From: Pseudonocardiales bacterium
Lineage (GTDB): Bacteria > Actinomycetota > Actinomycetes > Mycobacteriales > Pseudonocardiaceae
DNA: 42,517 bases
Reading direction: 5' to 3'
NCBI GenBank assembly: GCA_019241525.1
Contig: JAFAWY010000053.1
Location: forward strand, 1-42,517
Shown: piece after piece, positions 33,760 through 42,517 of the stretch
Numbering within the stretch: position 1 is the first letter of the stretch
How the letters are laid out: the number at the start of each line of letters is the position of its first letter
Position numbers and translations under genes: made by a program
The notes under the pieces: generated by a model
The model's input: the letters and a program-made list of their open reading frames with translations, nothing else
The model's database searches: none
Told to the model about the DNA's origin: nothing

Positions 33760-34764
33760 TCAGGACACGACCAGGAGGTGATCTCCCAGCGGGGCCAGTT
33801 CGCCGATCACCGCAGCACCGGGGACTTCGCCGGCTACCAGCAGGCCACCGGACGTTTGCGCGTCGGCGAGCAGCAGCAAGTCATCCTCGCTCACGGAGGC
33901 CGACGCGGACAGGTGCGGCCGGACCCACTCCAAATTGCGCCGGGTACCCCCGCTGACATAGCCGTCGGCTACCGCCTGGCGAGCGCCGTCCAGGTAGGGT
34001 ACGGCGGCCGCGTCGACCACCGCCGATACTCCGCTGGCCCGGGCAAGTTTCAACAAATGCCCGAGCAAGCCGAACCCGGTGATGTCGGTGGCACAGCGCG
34101 CGCCAGCCGCAACCGCAGCCGCCGCGGCGGTGGCGTTGAGCGCGGTCATCGTCTCCACAGCCTGCGGAAACACCTCACCGGTGGCTTTGTGCCTGGTGTT
34201 GAGCACCCCAATGCCCAGTGGCTTGGTCAGCGACAGCGGCACCCCGGCCACGCCGGCATCGTTGCGCAAGATCACCTGGGCATCGGCGACACCCGTGACG
34301 GCCATGCCGTATTTGGGTTCCGGGTCGTCCACGCTATGCCCGCCGGCCAGGTGGCAGCCGGCGCTCGCGCACACGTCACGGCCGCCGCGCAGCACCTCGG
34401 CAGCGAGTTCGAAGGGCAGTACGTCGCGCGGCCAGCCGAGCAGGTTCACCGCCACCACCGGGCGCCCACCCATCGCGTACACATCCGACAGGGCGTTGGC
34501 CGCCGCGATACGGCCCCAGTCATACGGATCGTCGACGACCGGGGTGAAGAAGTCCGCGGTGGCGATGATCGCAAGCCCGTGCCGGATCTGCACCACCGCG
34601 GCGTCGTCGCCGTCATCCAGACCGACGACCAGCTCCCCGGCTGGATCGACCACGTCTGCGCCGATCAGCCCAGCCACAACCGATTCGAGCTCACCGGGAG
34701 GGATCTTGCAAGCGCAGCCACCGCCGTGCGCGTACTGGGTCAGGCGGGTTCCGGTAGCCGTCAT
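33760..34764 (-). CDS. selD: Selenide, water dikinase (selenophosphate synthase)
   Basis: A 334-residue enzyme that makes selenophosphate from selenide and ATP, the selenium donor for selenocysteine and selenouridine. The ATG at 34764 places the active-site motif GGGCACKIPPGE so that C17 and K20 match the E. coli SelD numbering. The position is Cys, not Sec. Further family features are DDAAVVQ, ATADFFTPVVDDPYDWGRIAAANALSD (about 71-97), GGHSVDDPEPKYG and TDITGFGLLGH. A longer frame upstream to 34998 has no such features. The RBS is weak (AGGCG). No selA, selB, selC or selenouridine synthase gene is in the window. It lies between the fur remnant and the phosphoribosyltransferase, all on one strand. 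Confidence 0.94.
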   Translation of the reverse strand: MTATGTRLTQYAHGGGCACKIPPGELESVVAGLIGADVVDPAGELVVGLDDGDDAAVVQIRHGLAIIATADFFTPVVDDPYDWGRIAAANALSDVYAMGGRPVVAVNLLGWPRDVLPFELAAEVLRGGRDVCASAGCHLAGGHSVDDPEPKYGMAVTGVADAQVILRNDAGVAGVPLSLTKPLGIGVLNTRHKATGEVFPQAVETMTALNATAAAAAVAAGARCATDITGFGLLGHLLKLARASGVSAVVDAAAVPYLDGARQAVADGYVSGGTRRNLEWVRPHLSASASVSEDDLLLLADAQTSGGLLVAGEVPGAAVIGELAPLGDHLLVVS

Positions 34765-34847
34765 AACGCCTACCGTAACCGCCCCGAACGCACACCGCGC
34801 CACAAATGCCAGCCCACCCACCAGCCGGCAATGCCGCCGAGAAATGG

Positions 34848-35501
34848 TCAACGCTGGATTGCACTGCGCAACCAGGTAACAACCTCGTCGTCGGAACTTT
34901 GCGAGAAGTCTGAGTACCACATCCCGATCGCTTGCAGCTGCGGTGGGGTGATCAGCGCCACGAACTCGTCGGCGGCGTCGGATAGCGCGCGGACCCAATC
35001 GGCGGGCGCCACCGGGACGGCCAGGACCACCCGCGCTGCGCCCTGCGCGCGAGCGACCTGGCAGGCGGCGCGTGCGGTTGACCCGGTCGCGATGCCGTCA
35101 TCGACCACGATCGCGGTACGCCCGGTCAACGGGATCCGGGGGCGATCGCCGCGGAACCGCTCGGCACGGCGCTGGAGCTCAGCCCGCTCCCCGCGTTCTA
35201 CGTTTTCGAACGCCTCCGGCGTGACACCTGCCCGGTGGACCGTCTCGGGCAGCACGATCCGCACGTCACCCTCGCCAAGGGCGCCCATAGCCAGCTCGGG
35301 CATCGACGGGACGCCGAGTTTGCGGACGACGATGACGTCCAACGGGGCGTCGAGGGCGGCTGCTACCTCGGCCGCCACCTGCACGCCGCCGCGCGGCAGG
35401 CCCAGCACCACGGGGTCAGTGCCCCTGAGGTGCAGCAGCCGCTCACCGAGCTGCCGGCCCGCGTCAGCTCGATCGACGAACACCGCATCGTCTCTGTCCA
35501 C
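34848..35501 (-). CDS. Phosphoribosyltransferase-domain protein
   Basis: A 217-residue soluble type I phosphoribosyltransferase-fold protein. The PRPP-binding motif is AIVVDDGIATGSTARAA (about 129-145). An N-terminal LGLPRGGVQVAAEVA supplies the second substrate-side loop, and DVIVVRKLGVPSMPELAMGAL (54-74) is characteristic of this actinobacterial and proteobacterial subgroup of unassigned PRTases, often annotated only as phosphoribosyltransferase. GTG 35501 is the outermost start; the upstream GGGGAT may act as RBS. The C-terminus has TPPQLQAIGMWYSDFSQSSD, diagnostic for the subgroup. It lies upstream of selD on the same strand with an 83-base gap. The base substrate is unknown. Confidence 0.85.
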   Translation of the reverse strand: MDRDDAVFVDRADAGRQLGERLLHLRGTDPVVLGLPRGGVQVAAEVAAALDAPLDVIVVRKLGVPSMPELAMGALGEGDVRIVLPETVHRAGVTPEAFENVERGERAELQRRAERFRGDRPRIPLTGRTAIVVDDGIATGSTARAACQVARAQGAARVVLAVPVAPADWVRALSDAADEFVALITPPQLQAIGMWYSDFSQSSDDEVVTWLRSAIQR

Positions 35502-35542
35502 CAGTATTGATTATCCCCGTTTTAGACCGGGGTACACGCTGA

Positions 35543-35968
35543 TCAGGGGTGCGGTACGACGGTGAACGTGGCGGTGAGCTGTTGCGTGCCGCAGGTGGCA
35601 GAAACCGGGAAGGCTCCAAGAGGCGCATCCGGGCGTACGGTGGCAGTTCCGAACAGGTGCCATGGCTGGTGGCCGTTCGGGTCTGGCTGCAGCGCAGCGA
35701 CATCAAGCACCGGCGAGCGCACCGCACCAAGGTCGTCCAGGCATGCCACATCGAGCTTCACCGTTGCGTTTCGCAAGCCCTCCTGCGGCGACAGCCGCAG
35801 CCAGCTCCCCCCGGAAGTGGGCGCTGGAGTCGTCGCCGGCACCGGCGATGTGGTGGTCCGGCTCGGTGTGGACCTGACGTCGGTTCGGCTGGCGGCTCCT
35901 GCGCATGCCGCCGCCAGCATCCCCACACTGGCGATGCTGACACTTGCCACCACGATCCGCACTCTCAT
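35543..35968 (-). CDS. Secreted lipoprotein, function unknown
   Basis: A 141-residue predicted lipoprotein. From ATG 35968 the signal peptide reads MRVRIVVASVSIASVGMLAA, followed by the lipidated Cys of lipobox LAAAC (about residue 22). A Ser/Thr/Pro-rich linker (about 25-55) precedes a small domain starting LRLSPQEGLRNATVKLDVACL and ending with VSATCGTQQLTATFTVVPHP. Two Cys probably form a disulfide. The beta-rich ending resembles small immunoglobulin-like envelope domains, but no function is recognised. An upstream GTG at 36019 would add 17 residues before the signal and is unlikely. It is downstream of the symporter gene on the same strand. Confidence 0.8.
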   Translation of the reverse strand: MRVRIVVASVSIASVGMLAAACAGAASRTDVRSTPSRTTTSPVPATTPAPTSGGSWLRLSPQEGLRNATVKLDVACLDDLGAVRSPVLDVAALQPDPNGHQPWHLFGTATVRPDAPLGAFPVSATCGTQQLTATFTVVPHP

Positions 35969-36049
35969 GTCCCGGCCAGCATGCCACCCACCGGCCTCCG
36001 GCACGCTCAGCCACGCCAACCCTGCCTCAGTCTGCGAAAAGTGGCGGGC

Positions 36050-37696
36050 TCAGCGGAGCATGTTGGCGACGGGTGCCAGGCGGGGAGAACCTTCGTCTTC
36101 GTGGTAGTCGGCTGGGTCGGTCTCATCAGTGCCGTTGAACAGGCGGAGCTGGCGGGCCACGATCGTCACCACCGCCGCAACGACAAGATTGCCGATCAGC
36201 GCAACAAAACCCACGTAAATCTGCGTCAGCGAACCGGCAAAGGGGTGCCAGCCGGCGATCGACAGCTTACCCAGCGCGAGCGCGGAACCACCGAAGTGCT
36301 GCCTCCCGGTCGCAGGATTGGGAATGCCGTAGAGCATGACCAGCCCCCAGCCCATGCCGGCTACCCATCCGGCGAGCAATCCCCAGATATGGAACCAGCG
36401 CGTGTACAGCGCGATGGCCACCATGGGCAGCGTCTGCAAGATGATCACACCACCGATCAGCTGCAGGTCGATCGCATACTGGGGATCGATGACGACGATG
36501 AACAGCACCGCGCCGAATTTCACCACCAAGGAGGCCAGCTTGGCTTGCTGCGCCTCGGCCCGGGAGTCGGCATCGCGACGCAGGTAGGCCTTGTAGATGT
36601 TGCGGGTCCACAGGTTCGCCGCGGCGATCGACATGATCGCCGCCGGCACCAGCGCACCGATCCCGATGGCAGCGTAGGCAATGCCGGCAAACCAGTCCGG
36701 GAACTGGCTGTTGAACAGGACCGGGACGATCGTGTTGGAGTCCGGCCGGCCGGTGGCCCCGTTGACGATCGGCCGCGTGTTCGCAGCGATCGCCACGTAC
36801 CCCAGCAACGCGATCATCCCGAGCAGCAGCGAGTACGCCGGCAGCGCCGACATGTTGCGTTTGATCACGTCCCGGCTGCGGGAAGCCAGCACCCCGGTCA
36901 CCGAGTGCGGGTACAAAAACAGCGCGAGCGCCGAGCCGAACGCCAGCGTTGCGAATTGCAGCTGGTTGTTGACGTTGAGCAGCAGCCCGTCAGCGGGCGT
37001 CGCCGTTTTGGTGAACTTCGTGTCCGCAGCACCGAAGATGGTGTCCCAGCCACCGAGCTTCGCTGGCAGGTAGAACACCGCCACCGCGATCACCAGGTAG
37101 ATCAGCACATCTTTGACAAAGGCGATCAGCGCCGGGGCCCGCAACCCGGACCGGTAGGTGTAAGCGGCGAGGATAACGAAGGCCACGATCAACGGCACGT
37201 GCCCGACGAGGCCGGTACCGTTGAGCCCCATCGTGCGTAGCACCGCTTCCAACCCGGCCAGCTGCAGCGCGATGTAGGGCATCGTCGCGACGATCCCGGT
37301 GACCGCCACGAGCAGCGTGAGCGTCGGCGCGCCGTAGCGACCCTGCACGAAGTCGGCGGGTGTGACGTACCCGTGCACCCGGGATACCGACCACATCCGC
37401 AGCAACGGCAGGAACACCAGCGGGTAGGCAATGACTGTGTAGGGCAGCGCGAACAAACCCAGCGCACCTGCGCTGAACACCAGCGCTGGGACGGCGACGA
37501 AGGTGTAGGCGGTGTAAAGGTCGCCGCCGATGAGGAACCAGGTGATCCACGAGCCGAACTTGCGGCCGGCGAGCCCCCATTCGTCCAGATGGTCCAGCCT
37601 GGTCGGCTGCCCCCACCGCACCGCGATAAAACCAAGTAGGGTGACCAGGACAAACAGTGCAGCAAAAACGATAATCTCAGTCCACTGTGGGTTCAT
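36050..37696 (-). CDS. Sodium:solute symporter, monocarboxylate permease type (MctP-like)
   Basis: A 548-residue symporter of the SSS family with about 13 transmembrane helices. The N-terminal part has HLDEWGLAGRKFGSWITWFLIGGDLYT (about 35-61), the substrate-site GDLYTAYTFVAVPAL and RVHGYVTPADFVQGRYG, which fit the MctP/ActP monocarboxylate branch that takes up acetate, pyruvate, lactate or propionate. ATG 37696 overlaps the DUF3311 gene by four bases (ATGA), and AAGGTGATC supplies the RBS. The gene pair is typical, with DUF3311 as a small accessory membrane protein. Uptake of monocarboxylates would complement PEP carboxykinase encoded nearby; this link is inference. Confidence 0.92.
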   Translation of the reverse strand: MNPQWTEIIVFAALFVLVTLLGFIAVRWGQPTRLDHLDEWGLAGRKFGSWITWFLIGGDLYTAYTFVAVPALVFSAGALGLFALPYTVIAYPLVFLPLLRMWSVSRVHGYVTPADFVQGRYGAPTLTLLVAVTGIVATMPYIALQLAGLEAVLRTMGLNGTGLVGHVPLIVAFVILAAYTYRSGLRAPALIAFVKDVLIYLVIAVAVFYLPAKLGGWDTIFGAADTKFTKTATPADGLLLNVNNQLQFATLAFGSALALFLYPHSVTGVLASRSRDVIKRNMSALPAYSLLLGMIALLGYVAIAANTRPIVNGATGRPDSNTIVPVLFNSQFPDWFAGIAYAAIGIGALVPAAIMSIAAANLWTRNIYKAYLRRDADSRAEAQQAKLASLVVKFGAVLFIVVIDPQYAIDLQLIGGVIILQTLPMVAIALYTRWFHIWGLLAGWVAGMGWGLVMLYGIPNPATGRQHFGGSALALGKLSIAGWHPFAGSLTQIYVGFVALIGNLVVAAVVTIVARQLRLFNGTDETDPADYHEDEGSPRLAPVANMLR

Positions 37697-37902
37697 CGTC
37701 GATCACCTTGTGTTTTCAGGTACACGACGATGGTGCACGACACCGCAATCGGAATCCAGAGGAATTGGTACCAGTAAAAGAAAGGAAAGCCCAGTACGCG
37801 TGGCTCGATACGGTTGTATACCGGCGTTATCAGCATCAATAGCGGCACGAGCAGCAGCAGATTCCAATTGCTCCAGCGCTGCGACGGCGAGCGGGGCGGC
37901 AT
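37693..37902 (-). CDS. DUF3311 small membrane protein
   Basis: A 69-residue membrane protein with two transmembrane segments (LLLLVPLLMLITPVYNRIEP and FFYWYQFLWIPIAVSCTIVV, about residues 15-34 and 41-60). The NRIEPRVLGFPFFYWYQ loop is the DUF3311 signature. These proteins are almost always encoded immediately upstream of SSS-family symporters and are thought to act as small accessory subunits. The stop overlaps the symporter ATG by four bases, so translation is coupled. Confidence 0.92.
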   Translation of the reverse strand: MPPRSPSQRWSNWNLLLLVPLLMLITPVYNRIEPRVLGFPFFYWYQFLWIPIAVSCTIVVYLKTQGDRR

Positions 37903-38031
37903 CCCGACATTATGCTCAGTGCTCTTGACCGCTTACGCAGGGCCGTTCGTGTACTTCCTGCTGACCTCCGCCGAACCTTAGCCTGGGTAGGTTGTTTTCT
38001 GTGACCGCGCGCTGTCAAGGAGGCATCAGTC

Positions 38032-39726
38032 TTGCTCAACCCAGGAACGGCGCTGGCTCGCGTGCTCGTGGACGAACTGGCGCGGGGCGGGGTGACCGAA
38101 GCGGTGATCGCCCCAGGTTCGCGGTCAGCGCCATTGGCGATTGCCTTCGCCAGTCATCCGGGGATCCGGCTCCATGTCCGTATCGATGAGCGCTCAGCCG
38201 CCTTTCTGGCCCTCGGCTTGGCCAAGGCATCGGGCACCCCCGTTCCGGTCGTCTGCACCTCGGGTACCGCCGCGGCCAACTTCCACCCTGCCGTGCTCGA
38301 AGCTGCCCACTCGAGGATCAGCCTCGTCGTACTGACCGCGGACCGGCCGCCCGAGCTCCGTGGTACCGGCGCCAACCAGACCGTCGACCAGATCAAGCTG
38401 TACGGGGATGCCGTCGGCCTTTTCGCGGAATTAGGTATTGCCGAAGCCCGGACCGGTTCGGTCGGCTACTGGCGATCGGTGATCTGCCGTGCCCTCGCGG
38501 CCGCCACCGGCAACGGCCCGGTCCATCTCAACGTGGCGTTCCGGGAACCGCTGATACCTGATCCCGCCGACGAGGAATGGCCAGAGCCATTGGCAGGGCG
38601 ACCCGACGGCAAACCGTGGACGGTCATACACCCGGTTTCCGCGCCAGCCGAAATGGTAGACGAATTAGTGGACCCGCCACAGCGAGGAATTCTTGTGGTG
38701 GGAGATGGCACCGGGCAGCCCGACGATGCGGTCGCTTTCGCACAAGCAGCGGGCTGGCCGATATTCGCTGAGCCCATGAGCGGGGCGCGGATCGGCCCGA
38801 ACGCGGTCACGACATACAGCCAGCTCGTCGCTACGCCGGAGATCGTCAGCAGGTTACGCCCTGAGCTGGTGGTCACGGTGGGCAAACCGGGATTGGCTAA
38901 ATTCCTGCACAACCTCTACTCACAAAGCCGGCACATTGTGGTCGATCCGAATGCGCAATGGGCGGATCCCACGCGCACCGCACGAGAAGTAGTCTCCACT
39001 TTGCCCACCCTGAAAAGCGCCCGGCAATCATCCGCCCGACAATCACCGGAGTGGCTTGGAGCGTGGCAGCACGTGGAGGCCGCCGGGCGCGCAGAATTGG
39101 ACCGGATCCTGGGCCGGGAACCCGAGTTGAGCGAACTGCGGCTGGCCCGAGACATGGCTGAGCTGGCAGGTCCGAACACGATGTTTTTCGTTGGCTCCAG
39201 CATGCCGATCCGTTGCCTCGACCTGGTCATGCGCGCCGGAGCCGGGCCGTGGGTGCTGGCCAACCGGGGCGTCAGTGGCATCGACGGGTGCATCTCGACC
39301 GCCGTCGGCGCCGCTCTGGCACACCAGGCGACCGGCGGTGGTCCCTCCTTCGCGATGCTCGGCGACCTGGCGGTCATCCACGACCAGAACGGTCTGGTCA
39401 TCGGGCCGGGCGAACCGCGGCCTGACCTGACCATCGCGCTCGTCAACAACGATGGCGGAGGGATTTTCTCCTTCCTGCCTTACGCGGGCATGGATCAATT
39501 CGACAAGCTGTTCGGCACACCGCATGGTGTCGACTTCGCCCACATGGCTGCCGCTGCCGGGTGGGACTACCAGCGAGTGGCCGGCGCCGACGAGTTGTCC
39601 GGTGCCCTCAAGGGCGGTGGCACCCGGCTCCTCGAGATCCGCACGGACCGGGAGGCCAGTGTCGCGTTCCAGCGGCGGCTACGCGCCGCCATCAGCAAGG
39701 CGGCGCTGGCTGCACTGGATGGGTAG
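38032..39726 (+). CDS. menD: SEPHCHC synthase (menaquinone biosynthesis)
   Basis: A 564-residue thiamine-diphosphate enzyme that joins isochorismate and 2-oxoglutarate-derived succinic semialdehyde, an early committed step of menaquinone synthesis. Start TTG 38032 follows a strong AAGGAGG (38017-38023) by eight bases. The N-terminus has [20 protein letters not shown] (about 13-32), with the catalytic Glu in [18 protein letters not shown] and [16 protein letters not shown]. The C-terminal ThDP-binding part has [30 protein letters not shown] and [13 protein letters not shown]. All are characteristic of MenD. Its stop lies within the 3' end of convergent pckG (35-base overlap). No other men gene is in the window. 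Confidence 0.95.
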   Translation: MLNPGTALARVLVDELARGGVTEAVIAPGSRSAPLAIAFASHPGIRLHVRIDERSAAFLALGLAKASGTPVPVVCTSGTAAANFHPAVLEAAHSRISLVVLTADRPPELRGTGANQTVDQIKLYGDAVGLFAELGIAEARTGSVGYWRSVICRALAAATGNGPVHLNVAFREPLIPDPADEEWPEPLAGRPDGKPWTVIHPVSAPAEMVDELVDPPQRGILVVGDGTGQPDDAVAFAQAAGWPIFAEPMSGARIGPNAVTTYSQLVATPEIVSRLRPELVVTVGKPGLAKFLHNLYSQSRHIVVDPNAQWADPTRTAREVVSTLPTLKSARQSSARQSPEWLGAWQHVEAAGRAELDRILGREPELSELRLARDMAELAGPNTMFFVGSSMPIRCLDLVMRAGAGPWVLANRGVSGIDGCISTAVGAALAHQATGGGPSFAMLGDLAVIHDQNGLVIGPGEPRPDLTIALVNNDGGGIFSFLPYAGMDQFDKLFGTPHGVDFAHMAAAAGWDYQRVAGADELSGALKGGGTRLLEIRTDREASVAFQRRLRAAISKAALAALDG

Positions 39727-41560
39727 CGGTGGACAGCCGCACCTTCAGGGCGTGAAGTTCGTCGCGCAGCGTGGTGGGCAGCGCGTCGCCGATCGTGGTG
39801 AACCACTGCTCGATGAGGGGAACCTCGGCTCGCCACTCGTCGGAGTCCACCGCCAGGGCGGCGCGCACGTCTTCGATCGGGGTATCCAGCCCGGACAGGT
39901 CGAGTTGATCGGGGCTGGGGACCCGGCCGATCGCGGTGTCGACCGCTCCGCAACGGCCCTCGACCCGCTCGAGGATCCACTTGAGCACCCGGCTGTTCTC
40001 CCCGAAGCCCGGCCACAGGTAGCGACCGTCGGCACCGCGGCGGAACCAGTTGACGTAAAAAATCTTCGGCAGCTTGCTCGCATCGGCTGCCTTGCCCACA
40101 TCGATCCAGTGCTGGAAGTAATCGCCGGCGTGGTAGCCGATGAACGGCAACATCGCCATCGGATCGCGGCGCACCTGGCCGACCGGACCGCTGGCTGCTG
40201 CAGTCTTCTCGCTGGACAGCGTGGCGCCGAGAAACACCCCGTGTTGCCAGTCGAAAGCCTCGTTGACCAAGGGAATGGTGCTCGCCCGGCGGCCGCCGAA
40301 CAGGATCGCCGAGATCGGCACACCCGCCGGGTCGTCCCATTCATCAGCGAGCACCGGGCACTGCGCCATCGGCGTGCAGTACCGCGAGTTCGGGTGCGCG
40401 GCGCGCTGCCCGCCGGCGCCGTTGGCTGGGGTCCAGTCCTCGAGCCGCCATGAGGTGAGGTGCTCGGGCTGGCCTTCCATGCCCTCCCACCAGATGTCCC
40501 TGTCGTCGGTGAGCGCGACATTGGTGAAGATCGAATTACCCAAGCAGAGCGTGCGCATGGCGTTGGGATTGGTCTGCCAGCTGGTGCCCGGAGCGACCCC
40601 GAAGAACCCGGCCTCGGGATTAACCGCGTACAGCCGGCCATCGGCCCCGAATCGCATCCACGCGATGTCGTCACCCAGAGTCTCCGCTTTCCAGCCGGGG
40701 ATGGTGGGCGCGAGCATCGCCATGTTGGTCTTGCCGCAAGCAGACGGGAATGCCGCTGCCACGTAGTGCACCTGTCCCTGCGGGCTGGTCAGCTTGAGGA
40801 TGAGCATGTGCTCGGCGAGCCAGCCCTCATCACGGGCCAGCACCGAGGCGATCCGCAGCGCGTAGCACTTCTTGCCCAGCAGCGCGTTGCCTCCGTAGCC
40901 AGAGCCGTAGCTCCAAATCATCCTTTCCTCGGGGAAGTGGCTGATGTACTTGATGTCGTTGCACGGCCAGGGCACGTCCGGCTGGTCAACTTCCAGTGGA
41001 TAGCCCACCGAGTGCAGGCACGGCACGAACGGTGCATCGCTGCCGTCGGGTCGGACAAACTTGCGCAGCGCGGCGGTACCCATCCGCGTCATGATCCGCA
41101 TCGAGCACACCACGTAGGCCGAGTCGGTGATCTCGACGCCGAGCTTGGGTTCGGGGTCGTCCAGCGGGCCCATGCAGAAGGGCACGACGTACATCGTCCG
41201 GCCGCGCATGCAGCCTCGGTAGAGCCCCGTCATGATCTGCTTCATCTCGTCGGGAGCCATCCAGTTGTTGGTCGGCCCGCAGTCGCGCTCCGCCCGGGAG
41301 CAGATGAAGGTGCGCTGTTCCACCCGGGCTACGTCCGATGGATCAGAGACAGCCCAGAAGGAGTTCGGTTTGTGGTGCAGCCGGGTGAAGGTGCCCGCGT
41401 CAACCAGCTGCGCGGTGAGCCGTCGCCACTCCAACTCGGATCCGTCGCACCACTCGATGCAGTCAGGCTGGGTGAGCTCGGCCGTCTCGCGCACCCATTG
41501 AAGCAACTGGGCATGACGGGTAGGGGTGTGATCGAGGCCTGGAATGGTCGCGATAGTCAC
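39692..41560 (-). CDS. pckG: Phosphoenolpyruvate carboxykinase (GTP)
   Basis: A 622-residue GTP-dependent PEP carboxykinase that converts oxaloacetate to PEP at the start of gluconeogenesis. Start GTG 41560 follows AAGGAG by six bases. A longer frame to 41953 has no support. It has the P-loop [13 protein letters not shown] (about 268-280, with the hyper-reactive Cys), the metal/kinase-2 motif LGDDIAWM, the PEP-site [19 protein letters not shown] and [12 protein letters not shown]. The length is near the usual 600 to 615; the final 10 residues ([11 protein letters not shown]) overlap menD and look like a drifted extension. It is downstream of the HTH regulator on the same strand. A seven-base dyad at 41615-41635 precedes it. 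Confidence 0.95.
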   Translation of the reverse strand: MTIATIPGLDHTPTRHAQLLQWVRETAELTQPDCIEWCDGSELEWRRLTAQLVDAGTFTRLHHKPNSFWAVSDPSDVARVEQRTFICSRAERDCGPTNNWMAPDEMKQIMTGLYRGCMRGRTMYVVPFCMGPLDDPEPKLGVEITDSAYVVCSMRIMTRMGTAALRKFVRPDGSDAPFVPCLHSVGYPLEVDQPDVPWPCNDIKYISHFPEERMIWSYGSGYGGNALLGKKCYALRIASVLARDEGWLAEHMLILKLTSPQGQVHYVAAAFPSACGKTNMAMLAPTIPGWKAETLGDDIAWMRFGADGRLYAVNPEAGFFGVAPGTSWQTNPNAMRTLCLGNSIFTNVALTDDRDIWWEGMEGQPEHLTSWRLEDWTPANGAGGQRAAHPNSRYCTPMAQCPVLADEWDDPAGVPISAILFGGRRASTIPLVNEAFDWQHGVFLGATLSSEKTAAASGPVGQVRRDPMAMLPFIGYHAGDYFQHWIDVGKAADASKLPKIFYVNWFRRGADGRYLWPGFGENSRVLKWILERVEGRCGAVDTAIGRVPSPDQLDLSGLDTPIEDVRAALAVDSDEWRAEVPLIEQWFTTIGDALPTTLRDELHALKVRLSTATHPVQPAPPC

Positions 41561-41614
41561 TGCCGTCTCCTTGCTCGTGTCCTCCGGAGAGCCAACCGGC
41601 TCCCATCCGACCGA

Positions 41615-41635
41615 CGGCGTTCGCCGGAAACGCCG
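41615..41635. promoter_or_regulatory. Inverted repeat upstream of pckG
   Basis: CGGCGTT (41615-41621) and AACGCCG (41629-41635) form a perfect seven-base inverted repeat with a seven-base spacer, 55 bases upstream of the pckG GTG. It might be a regulator site for carbon control or simply a leader hairpin. Its GC-rich composition makes chance occurrence more likely than for the A+T-rich dyad at 3700-3720. Confidence 0.3.
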
Positions 41636-41733
41636 AGGACCGCCGCATGCTGCGCACGGGCGGTGGACGTCGAAGGGATCAAGAGTCACGGTAGTCCGGG
41701 AGGTGAACGGCCGCCCCTCATTTGAGAAATTCC

Positions 41734-42516
41734 TCACAAAAGACTGCCTGTGGCGCTGCTCACTCGCAGCAGGTGCTGTGCCAGTGCCGTAGCTGCCGCC
41801 CCGAGAGCCTGCGATTCCAGCAACACCGCCAGGGGTATCACCGGCACGTCGATAGCAGTGCGATCCGAGACAAACTGGCGTTGCACACTGATCACCTTCG
41901 CCACCGGAAGATCGTCGACCACCAGGACCTGGATCGTGCCGACCAGCGCGCACACGGTGAGCTCACTACCGGACGTGACGTCTTCTGGCGCGAGACCATC
42001 CAGTGAGGATCCCGGGACCCCAAGCGTGCATCGGGCGGTGCACACCACCCGATGAAATGCATCAAGATCCACTAGTCGCACATGCAGGACGATCTGTGGA
42101 TCTTCAATCGGAACGCATTGCAGGGCCGCCGCAAATTCTCCGCCGACGACTAGTGGTACTCCCGCCCCGAGCGCCGGGCACACGACACGGTTCGCCAGCA
42201 ACCAGCTGTCCAGGCCTATCGCATCGGTGCCCAATGCCAGGCGCTCGTCGAGAGCAGCAGTGCTCGGCTCCATCCCGAACGTCACGGCAAGGCCGAATTC
42301 GCCCAGTACCTGACGGAGCATCGCCAAGGTGGGCTCGCGTACGCCATTCTCCCACCGGCACAGCTGATACCTGCTCAGCCCGGTGCGCCCCGCGAGCTCG
42401 TCTTGCGTCAGCACGTACACGTCACGGATTGCTCTGATGAGTTCGGCTGAGCTGCGGTATGTGCGGTCGTGGATACGGTTTCTCATGCCGTGCATGATGT
42501 CGGGCAACGTCGACAC
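41734..42516 (-). CDS. XRE-type HTH transcriptional regulator with unassigned C-terminal domain
   Basis: A 260-residue regulator. The helix-turn-helix occupies about residues 24-75: [39 protein letters not shown] and [14 protein letters not shown], the Cro/CI pattern. The C-terminal two thirds (80-260) are a mixed domain with [21 protein letters not shown] that I cannot assign. Start codons GTG 42516, ATG 42495 and ATG 42486 are all in frame; the first lies one base from the window end, so the true start could even be outside. It is 173 bases upstream of pckG on the same strand and could regulate it, but it may also act elsewhere. Confidence 0.72.
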   Translation of the reverse strand: MSTLPDIMHGMRNRIHDRTYRSSAELIRAIRDVYVLTQDELAGRTGLSRYQLCRWENGVREPTLAMLRQVLGEFGLAVTFGMEPSTAALDERLALGTDAIGLDSWLLANRVVCPALGAGVPLVVGGEFAAALQCVPIEDPQIVLHVRLVDLDAFHRVVCTARCTLGVPGSSLDGLAPEDVTSGSELTVCALVGTIQVLVVDDLPVAKVISVQRQFVSDRTAIDVPVIPLAVLLESQALGAAATALAQHLLRVSSATGSLL

Positions 42517-42517
42517 C

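Noticed and set aside
35515-35532. CCCCG/CGGGG hairpin between lipoprotein and phosphoribosyltransferase genes as terminator
   Set aside because: Only a five-base stem, and it overlaps the probable RBS region of the phosphoribosyltransferase gene.
1-42517. tRNA, rRNA, CRISPR, riboswitch, toxin-antitoxin or phage genes
   Set aside because: I looked for cloverleaf-like sequences, regularly spaced repeats and small paired genes by eye and found none that stand up; a tRNAscan/Infernal run could find something I missed.

Overview
This is chromosomal DNA of a high-GC actinomycete, most likely from the Mycobacteriales/Pseudonocardiales. I infer that from frequent GTG and TTG starts, an F420-dependent luciferase-like oxidoreductase, menaquinone synthesis (MenD), a GTP-type PEP carboxykinase, Tat-exported oxidoreductases, hairpin terminators without U-tracts, and several small zinc-finger-like proteins of actinobacterial type. 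I cannot name a genus. I see no rRNA, tRNA, CRISPR array, prophage or plasmid functions. The only mobile-element trace is a lone IS3-type OrfA.

Layout. 1-2872: MacB-type ABC permease (cut by the window edge) and a 14-TM drug-efflux transporter, both minus. 3273-6873: small zinc-finger-like protein, then a two-gene redox signalling unit (response regulator fused to a glutaredoxin-like and a thioredoxin-reductase-like domain, plus a histidine kinase with a cyclic-nucleotide-binding domain). 6895-10107: cytochrome P450 convergent with a Tat-exported phytoene-desaturase-like flavoenzyme. 10268-14695: small redox and unknown genes, including a helical protein behind a striking 64-bp compound palindrome. 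14799-22719: a minus-strand run of heme peroxidase, carboxylate-amine ligase/ATP-grasp fusion, N-acetylglutaminylglutamine-type amidotransferase and S9 peptidase. 23056-25215: degenerate GGDEF-EAL protein. 25217-25576: orphan OrfA. 26306-29284: second S9 peptidase and an ACT-GNAT protein. 29415-31266: a broken secreted lipoprotein gene followed by a membrane protein. 31292-35501: FMN reductase, catalase behind a truncated fur-type remnant, SelD and a phosphoribosyltransferase. 35543-42516: lipoprotein, DUF3311/monocarboxylate symporter pair, menD, pckG and an HTH regulator.

How genes may work together. The best candidate for an undescribed system is the ligase/ATP-grasp, amidotransferase and peptidase operon (14799-21012). 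Its chemistry (amide-bond ligation, a second ATP-grasp ligation, glutamine-dependent amidation, peptide cleavage) parallels the NAGGN osmolyte pathway but uses different ligase and peptidase families. Redox and oxidative-stress functions recur across the window (redox two-component unit, DCC thiol oxidoreductase, heme peroxidase, catalase, FMN reductase, SelD). Carbon metabolism is represented by monocarboxylate uptake and PEP carboxykinase.

Degenerate parts are a three-lesion lipoprotein/PASTA-like pseudogene, a fur-type N-terminal remnant in front of katA, and the orphan OrfA. Many long antisense ORFs were discarded as shadows caused by high third-position GC.
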